The notes under the pieces are model-generated. The model searched no databases, was not told the origin of the DNA, and saw nothing but the letters and a program-made list of their open reading frames with translations. Below are positions 59,729-64,000 of a stretch of 64,000 bases of DNA, piece after piece; the first letter of the stretch is position 1; every line of letters begins with the position of its first letter. This stretch comes from Zunongwangia profunda SM-A87 (lineage in GTDB: Bacteria > Bacteroidota > Bacteroidia > Flavobacteriales > Flavobacteriaceae), in contig NC_014041.1 in NCBI RefSeq assembly GCF_000023465.1, positions 2,486,001 through 2,550,000 of the forward strand. The letters run 5' to 3'. A program made the position numbers and the translations under genes.

Positions 59729-60664
59729 ATGAAATTTCCACAAATTCATACATTAGAACAAATTGCGACGATTATTACCTGCGGTTTTGTAGGAGATAAA
59801 GATTTTCCGGTTAAAGGAATGAATGAAATTCATGTAGTGACCCCGGGAGATATTGTATTTGTAGACCACCCAAAATATTACGATAAGGCATTAAAATCTG
59901 CAGCTACCATTATCCTGATCAATAAAGAAGTTGAATGTCCTGAAGGTAAAGCCCTTTTAATTTCAGACGATCCGTTTAGGGATTTTAATAAGCTTTCTAA
60001 ATATTTTAAACCTTTTCTAAAAGCTGAGAAATCGATATCAGAGTCTGCTCTTATAGGAAAAGGAAGTCATATACAACCAACTGCTTTTATCGGCAATCAT
60101 GTAAGTATTGGTGAACATTGTATTATTGGTGCGAATGTTACGATTAACGATCATACATTGATTGGTGACCATGTAATTATTCAGGCCGGTACTGTTATTG
60201 GAGGAGATGCATTCTATTATAAAAAGAGACCCGAAGGCTTCGATAGATTACTTTCTAGCGGCCGAGTAGTAATAGAAGATTATGTAGAAGTAGGTTGTAA
60301 CTGTACGATAGATCGTGGAGTGACCGGAGATACTTTAATAAAAAAGGGAACTAAGATCGATAATCTTGTGCAGATAGGTCATGATACCGTGATTGGAGAA
60401 AAATGTCTTATAGCCTCCCAGGTTGGTATTGCCGGTTGCGTTATAGTAGAAGATGAAGTGACCCTTTGGGGTCAGGCTGGTGTTAGAAGTGATGTCACTC
60501 TGGGGAAAGCGGGAGTGATTATGGCACAAACAGGAGTAAGTAAAAGCACACAACCCGGAATTACCTATTGGGGAACGCCGTTTAAAGAAGTTCGAACTTT
60601 TCTTAAAGAACAGGCGAGCCTAAAACATTTGCCAGATTTAATTAAAAATTCCCAAAAGAAATAA
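59729..60664 (+). CDS. Second LpxD-like acyltransferase (paralogue)
   Basis: A 311-residue left-handed beta-helix protein. Like LpxD it has an N-terminal uridine-binding-like domain (MKFPQIHTLEQIATIITCGFVGD, residues 1-100) and hexapeptide repeats (VSIGEHCIIGANVTINDHTLIGDHVIIQAG), with IDNLVQIGHDTVIGEKCLIASQVG in the place of the catalytic-histidine block. It is shorter than the lpxD product at 55868 (342 residues) and clearly diverged. It may acylate a different nucleotide-sugar, or act as an LpxD-family modifier of lipid A. It follows a terminator, so it is probably transcribed separately, with the NTF2-like gene 6 bases downstream. Confidence 0.88.
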   Translation: MKFPQIHTLEQIATIITCGFVGDKDFPVKGMNEIHVVTPGDIVFVDHPKYYDKALKSAATIILINKEVECPEGKALLISDDPFRDFNKLSKYFKPFLKAEKSISESALIGKGSHIQPTAFIGNHVSIGEHCIIGANVTINDHTLIGDHVIIQAGTVIGGDAFYYKKRPEGFDRLLSSGRVVIEDYVEVGCNCTIDRGVTGDTLIKKGTKIDNLVQIGHDTVIGEKCLIASQVGIAGCVIVEDEVTLWGQAGVRSDVTLGKAGVIMAQTGVSKSTQPGITYWGTPFKEVRTFLKEQASLKHLPDLIKNSQKK

Positions 60665-60669
60665 GAAAG

Positions 60670-61038
60670 ATGAGTTTACGCGGTAAAAAATTAGTTGAAG
60701 AATTTTATAGATTATTCTCTAATGAACCCAAAGAGGCTACAGCCCTATTGCATCCAGAAGTTACACTCGATTGGTATAGCAGTACCGGTTACCGCAAGCT
60801 GAATAAGACTAATCTAACAGATCTGATAAAAGAGATGAATGTTTCTTACGAGAGCTTAAGGTTAGAAACTTATAAGACGATAAAGGAAGATCAAAATGTG
60901 GTGATTTACTTTTCTTATTATGTGAAAACCATTGAAAATCCGGAAGAGGAATTACCTTTTGGCGATTTTATGGTGATTTGGGAATTAAAAGAAAATCTAC
61001 TTTATAAGGGCTCACAAATAAGTCAGTTACCCCACTAA
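60670..61038 (+). CDS. NTF2-like (SnoaL-type) small protein
   Basis: A 122-residue protein with the cone-shaped NTF2-like pattern: an N-terminal helix (LVEEFYRLFSNEPKEATALLHPEV), a strand with TLDWYSSTGYRKLN, and later strands VVIYFSYYVKTIENP and FGDFMVIWELKENLLYKGSQIS. These domains bind or transform small molecules; no catalytic residues are assignable. Cotranscribed with the LpxD-like gene (6-base gap) and followed by a terminator. Confidence 0.8.
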   Translation: MSLRGKKLVEEFYRLFSNEPKEATALLHPEVTLDWYSSTGYRKLNKTNLTDLIKEMNVSYESLRLETYKTIKEDQNVVIYFSYYVKTIENPEEELPFGDFMVIWELKENLLYKGSQISQLPH

Positions 61039-61043
61039 GCCAT

Positions 61044-61070
61044 AACCGTTATAGAAATATAGCGGTTTTT
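61044..61070 (+). terminator. Intrinsic terminator
   Basis: AACCG-T-TATA-GAAA-TATA-G-CGGTT hairpin followed by a T run, just after the NTF2-like gene. Confidence 0.75.
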
Positions 61071-61084
61071 TTGTTAAATATTAG

Positions 61085-61127
61085 TTCTATGTTTGTAGAA
61101 TTAAAATTAAATTCTACATTTGTAGAG
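61085..61127 (+). promoter_or_regulatory. Promoter and paired operators of the BlaI-type gene
   Basis: Two dyads, TTCTATGTTTGTAGAA (61085-61100) and TTCTACATTTGTAGAG (61112-61127), 27 bases apart. The first contains the -33 TTTG (61092-61095), the second is also the -7 element TACATTTG (61115-61122), with a 19-base spacer. The CTACA/TGTAG arms recall BlaI/MecI operators (TACA-TGTA), so autorepression is likely. Confidence 0.72.
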
Positions 61128-61149
61128 ATAATTCTAATAAAGTAGAATA

Positions 61150-61515
61150 ATGAAACTTTCCAATGCTGAAGAAGAGCTAATGCAAATTTTATGGAAGCAG
61201 AAAAAAGCTTTTATGAAAGATTTAATTGATGCTTATCCAGAACCTAAACCAGCAAATACCACCGTTGCCACCTTATTAAAAAGAATGCGTGATAAAAAAT
61301 TTGTTGATTTTGTACAATACGGCCGTTCCAGAGAATATTTTCCTTTGGTGAAAAAGACAGATTATTTCTCTAAACAAATGAACGGACTTATAAAGAATTT
61401 CTTCAATAATTCTGCCGCACAGTTCGCTTCTTTCTTTACTGAGGAAACCGATTTATCTGAAGAGGAATTAAAAGAGCTACGAAAAATAATTGACGAAAGA
61501 ATCAAAAATCAATAG
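61150..61515 (+). CDS. BlaI/MecI/CopY-family transcriptional repressor
   Basis: A 121-residue winged-helix protein: MKLSNAEEELMQILWKQKKAFMKDLIDAY, then PANTTVATLLKRMRDKKFVDFVQYGRSREYFPLV, the N-terminal DNA-binding domain, and a C-terminal dimerisation part ending SEEELKELRKIIDERIKNQ. In the well-known systems such a repressor is cleaved after an M56 membrane metalloprotease senses a signal. Here the paired dyads directly upstream are its probable operators. The adjacent M56 sensor gene is broken, so this repressor may no longer be inactivated by its partner. Confidence 0.92.
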   Translation: MKLSNAEEELMQILWKQKKAFMKDLIDAYPEPKPANTTVATLLKRMRDKKFVDFVQYGRSREYFPLVKKTDYFSKQMNGLIKNFFNNSAAQFASFFTEETDLSEEELKELRKIIDERIKNQ

Positions 61516-61518
61516 TCT

Positions 61519-62531
61519 ATGATTCTTTATATCCTAAAATTTACCGGTTGTCTTTTGGTGTTGTATCTGTTTTATAGGTTGGTTCTAGAAAACGAAAAGA
61601 ATCATAGGTTTAAGCGATTTTATTTATTGTTCACTTTGTTCGCCGCTATGACTATTCCCTTAGTTACGATAACTTATCACGTAGAAGCACCAATATCACA
61701 GGCAACAATCCTAATGCCAGATACTATGACTAATGTAGAAGAAGTAAACACAACTTCCTGGAAAGAGGTGCTTCCGGTACTCTTATGGGCGATTTATGCT
61801 CTTGGTTTTAGTGTTTTTTTGATACGGTTCTTGAAAAATCTTTGGTATTTAAAGAATCTTATCCGTACATATGAAAATGTAAGGGAATCGCTTAGTGTAA
61901 AGGTATTACTACCTTTTCAGCAAATACCGTATTCCTATTTCAGGTATATTTTTGTTGAAAGACAGGCCTTTGAAAATAAAACCATTCCGTATGAAATTTA
62001 AAACACGAAGAAGCCCATGTACAGCAAAAACACACATTGGATTTATTGGTATTGGAAATTCTACAGATTGTATTTTGGTTTAATCCGCTGTTTATTTTTA
62101 TCAAAAAGTCAATACGCTTAAATCATGAGTTTCTTGCAGATGAGGCCGTATTGAACCAGAATATAAGTGCCTTGTCATATTCAAAATTATTACTTCATAG
62201 CTCGTTCGGCTCACATCAGGCCCCAATGACGAGTTCATTTAAACATTCATTAATCAAAAAACGAATCGTTATGATTTCAAATTCATTTTCAAAAAAGAGA
62301 GTAGGGCTAAAAATGGGATTTTTAGTGCCGGTAGTATGTTGTTGTATTTATTTTTTCAACAATAATATTGTGGCTGAAACTATACAGCAGGAACCGCCAA
62401 TTGTTACTGAAATATTGGAAGCTTTTACCATGAAAATTCATGGAGAACAGATTGAGCTAAACGGAGAGAAAATTAGACTAAACGAATTTGTTTCGAAATT
62501 GGATAAAATCACCGTGGACTTGCAACAAAAA
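61519..62531 (+). pseudogene. M56 (BlaR1-like) membrane metallopeptidase gene, N-terminal part, frameshifted
   Basis: The gene begins MILYILKFTGCLLVLYLFYRLVLENE with membrane helices (about residues 1-20, 35-55, 85-110) and reads in one frame to a TAA at 61999. The expected continuation is in the next frame: K-H-E-E-A-H-V-Q-Q-K, with the zinc motif HEEAH, then LDLLVLEILQIVFWFNPLFIF and LNHEFLADEAVL. A single missing T at about 61997-62000 (ATTTAAAA instead of ATTTTAAAA) explains the break, so the protease active site is out of frame. The second frame continues to the left end of an IS3 element at 62532. Whether the frameshift is real or a homopolymer read error cannot be decided here. Its ATG is 3 bases after the repressor stop. 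Confidence 0.88.
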
Positions 62532-62552
62532 ACTGGACAAATAGTTGAATGA

Positions 62553-63407
62553 CTACGCTGCTAGTTTAAGGTTATACATGTCTAATTCAAATTCTCTTAT
62601 AGTTCTATTTCCTAAAAAGGAATGTCTTCTTCTATTATTATACCAAGTTTCTATCCATCCAAAGATGGATAACTCCGCTTCAGATCTCAACTTATAATTG
62701 TGCCTATAAACCCATTCTACCTTTAATGATTTAAAGAACGATTCAGCAATGGCATTATCCCAGCAATTACCTTTTCTGCTCATAGATTGGTTTACTAAGC
62801 CATTGTAACTTTTAATTAATGAGGTAAACTTATGGCTGGCATATTGTATACCTCGGTCGGAATGAAAAATTAAAGACTGGGTTAAAGTAGTTTTCTTTAT
62901 AGCCATATGCCAAGCCTTAATAATAGTGTCTTCTGTACTTAGATTATCGCTTAGAGCCCATCCAACAACTTTGCGGTTAAACAAATCAATAATGACAGTA
63001 AGGTATAACCAGCCCTGTTTGGTTTTGATATAGGTTATATCGCTTACCCAAACTTGATCCTGTCGGCTTACTTCAAAGTTTTGGTTTAATAAATTAGGAG
63101 CTATGGGGTAATTATGTTGACTATATGTGGTTGCTTTAAACTTACGTTTTCGTTTTGCAAACAAATAATTAGCACTCATAATACGTGCAACTCTAGGCTT
63201 TGATATTTTATAGCCTAATGTCTCTAGTTCTGTTTTTATTCTAGGTGAACCATAGCTTTGAAAGCTATCTTTAAATATAGATTTAATAAGCCCAGTTACC
63301 TTTTGATTTTCTAACCATAATTTACTTGGTCCCGATTGTAACCAATGGTAATAGCCACTTTTGCTTACTTTCAATATTTTACACATCGTCTCGACAGGAA
63401 ATCTCAT
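62553..63407 (-). CDS. IS3 transposase OrfB (DDE integrase core)
   Basis: A 284-residue open frame from an internal ATG; the real protein is probably made as an OrfAB fusion by -1 frameshifting and then includes RQEKYRFIKQHL upstream of this ATG. A helix-turn-helix-like HTH_21 region (ISKPRVARIMSANYLFAKRKR) precedes the DDE domain: first D in VWVSDITYIKTKQGW, second D in LIFHSDRGIQYASHKF, and E in NCWDNAIAESFFKSLK. It ends with the C-terminal YNNRRRHSFLGNRTIREFEL. It excises and inserts the element. Confidence 0.93.
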   Translation of the reverse strand: MRFPVETMCKILKVSKSGYYHWLQSGPSKLWLENQKVTGLIKSIFKDSFQSYGSPRIKTELETLGYKISKPRVARIMSANYLFAKRKRKFKATTYSQHNYPIAPNLLNQNFEVSRQDQVWVSDITYIKTKQGWLYLTVIIDLFNRKVVGWALSDNLSTEDTIIKAWHMAIKKTTLTQSLIFHSDRGIQYASHKFTSLIKSYNGLVNQSMSRKGNCWDNAIAESFFKSLKVEWVYRHNYKLRSEAELSIFGWIETWYNNRRRHSFLGNRTIREFELDMYNLKLAA

Positions 63408-63418
63408 AAGGTGTTGTT

Positions 63419-63757
63419 TTATAAACCTGTATTTTTCTTGTCGCTCGCGGAGAAGATGCTGATGGCCTTTTTTAAGATGTCTCGTTCTAACTCGGCTTCT
63501 TTTAATGCCTTTTTTAATCGGGCTATCTCTTTTTCTTCATCGGTCATTTTAGGATTACCACGGCCAGGGAAACTGTTGTTACCGTAATCTTTTAACTCTC
63601 TACGCCAACGGTAAAGTACAGATGGAAATATATCCAAGTCTTCACATACTTGTTTTACATTGCCTTTAGCATAACTTAACTCGACTGCTTTTTGTTTAAA
63701 TTCTAAGGTGTAATGTTTAGATTTTCTTCTCATAATTGCTAAGGTAATAACTAGCAA
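63419..63757 (-). CDS. IS3 transposase OrfA (helix-turn-helix)
   Basis: A 112-residue protein with a DNA-binding domain (KHYTLEFKQKAVELSYAKGNVKQVCEDLDIFPSVLYRWRRELK) and a leucine-zipper-like C-terminal helix (EIARLKKALKEAELERDILKKA). The slippery heptamer A-AAA-AAG on the minus strand (63473-63467), in the DILKK codons, would give a -1 shift into the OrfB frame, the usual way IS3 elements make the full transposase. Confidence 0.92.
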   Translation of the reverse strand: MLVITLAIMRRKSKHYTLEFKQKAVELSYAKGNVKQVCEDLDIFPSVLYRWRRELKDYGNNSFPGRGNPKMTDEEKEIARLKKALKEAELERDILKKAISIFSASDKKNTGL

Positions 63758-63785
63758 AAATATTCTCTCAACTTAGTGTCCGGTC

Positions 63786-64000
63786 TAATGTAGTAATTCC
63801 ACCGATCAATATTCTGACGAAGATTTGCTAAAAAATAATATACGTTTAGAATTAACGAACGTTTCTGAAGATTTTAAAAAGAAAGTAGAAAAGGAATTTT
63901 TAAAAACACATTATTACAAAGTGATGAAGCAACATGCTAAAAAAGTGACCTTATTTCCTGCTTTACCTGCGCCACCACCGCCGCCAATGCAATTTAAAAA
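63786..64000 (+). pseudogene. M56 peptidase gene, C-terminal remnant, after the IS3 element
   Basis: Reading from 63792, in the same frame as the part left of the element: SNSTDQYSDEDLLKNNIRLE, then LTNVSEDFKKKVEKEFLKTH and on to a proline-rich PALPAPPPPPMQFK at the window edge. It continues the periplasmic C-terminal domain of the interrupted BlaR1-like protein; the gene runs off the window. Confidence 0.75.

Larger units (their letters stand above)
62532..63784 (-). mobile_element. IS3-family insertion sequence
   Basis: About 1.25 kb on the minus strand with two overlapping-type reading frames (transposase A and B) and imperfect terminal inverted repeats: ACTGGACAAATAGTTGAATGA at 62532-62552 against ACCGGACACTAAGTTGAGAGA read inward from 63784 (15 of 21 match). 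It sits inside the M56 gene; the interrupted frame resumes after it. I see no clear short target duplication, so the exact ends could shift by a few bases. Confidence 0.88.

Noticed and set aside
61990-62005. Programmed -1 frameshift in the M56 gene
   Set aside because: A one-base slip would restore the frame, but the codons GAA-ATT-TAA do not form a slippery heptamer and no stimulatory structure is visible, so a mutation or sequencing error is more likely.

Overview
This window is a low-GC, gene-dense stretch of a Flavobacteriaceae chromosome (phylum Bacteroidota). I cannot name the genus with certainty; the gene set is compatible with the Gramella/Zunongwangia/Salegentibacter part of the family. 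The assignment rests on several things visible here: promoters of the Bacteroidota type (TTTG, about 20 bases, TAnnTTTG), a PorX-type response regulator with a PglZ domain (type IX secretion), an LpxC-FabZ fusion, a one-piece CcsB-CcsA cytochrome c assembly protein, a probable capnine (sulfonolipid) gene pair, and several families found mainly in this phylum (DUF2911, DUF4834, DUF2520, OMP_b-brl-type receptors).

Layout. 1-2.4 kb: the start of an SRPBCC gene leaving the window and a DUF2911 secreted protein. 1.4-6.7 kb: a leftward operon of a secreted PIG-L deacetylase, a 36-residue membrane protein, an SSS sodium symporter with a coiled-coil insertion, and a Gfo/Idh oxidoreductase. 6.9-11.2 kb: leftward genes for a DUF2520 protein, a KdsC-type phosphatase, a UbiA-type prenyltransferase, Maf, a lipoprotein and an MscS channel. 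11.3-16.4 kb: CcsBA, fumarase and a small membrane protein. 16.5-24.5 kb: an outer-membrane receptor whose start codon lies in a perfect hairpin, a small Spy-like protein, ArsC, release factor 2, and the transglutaminase / alpha-E / circularly permuted ATP-grasp trio. 24.6-35.2 kb: a secreted zinc protease, threonine aldolase, a thioredoxin-fold protein, a cation/proton antiporter, YbaB, an S9 peptidase, and the probable cysteate synthase / cysteate fatty-acyltransferase pair. 35.3-43.6 kb: an outer-membrane protein, DUF4834, YfhO, a glycosyltransferase, a flippase and a secreted, very basic repetitive protein. 43.7-54.5 kb: UvrA, a sigma factor with a structured leader and a small downstream partner gene, WrbA, a cysteine-poor endonuclease III, Bcp, alanine dehydrogenase, overlapping small genes, TsaE and PorX. 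54.6-61 kb: an HD phosphohydrolase, then lpxD-lpxC/fabZ-lpxA-efp, a second lpxD-like gene and an NTF2-like gene. 61.1-64 kb: a BlaI-type repressor with a clear operator/promoter, followed by an M56 (BlaR1-like) sensor gene broken by a frameshift and by an IS3-family insertion.

How the genes fit together. The main theme is the cell envelope: lipid A (lpxD/C/A, kdsC), probable sulfonolipid synthesis, prenyl-glycerol lipid chemistry, surface polysaccharide transport, outer-membrane receptors and T9SS regulation. Housekeeping genes for translation (prfB, efp, tsaE) and DNA repair (uvrA, nth) are interspersed. The least explained signals are non-coding: the hairpin over the receptor start codon (18989-19022), the 13-bp inverted repeat ending at the sigma-factor ATG (46697-46760), a dispersed intergenic repeat with a palindromic core (6751, 36271, 48438 and a half copy near 47636), and the paired operators that carry both promoter elements of the blaI gene (61085-61127).
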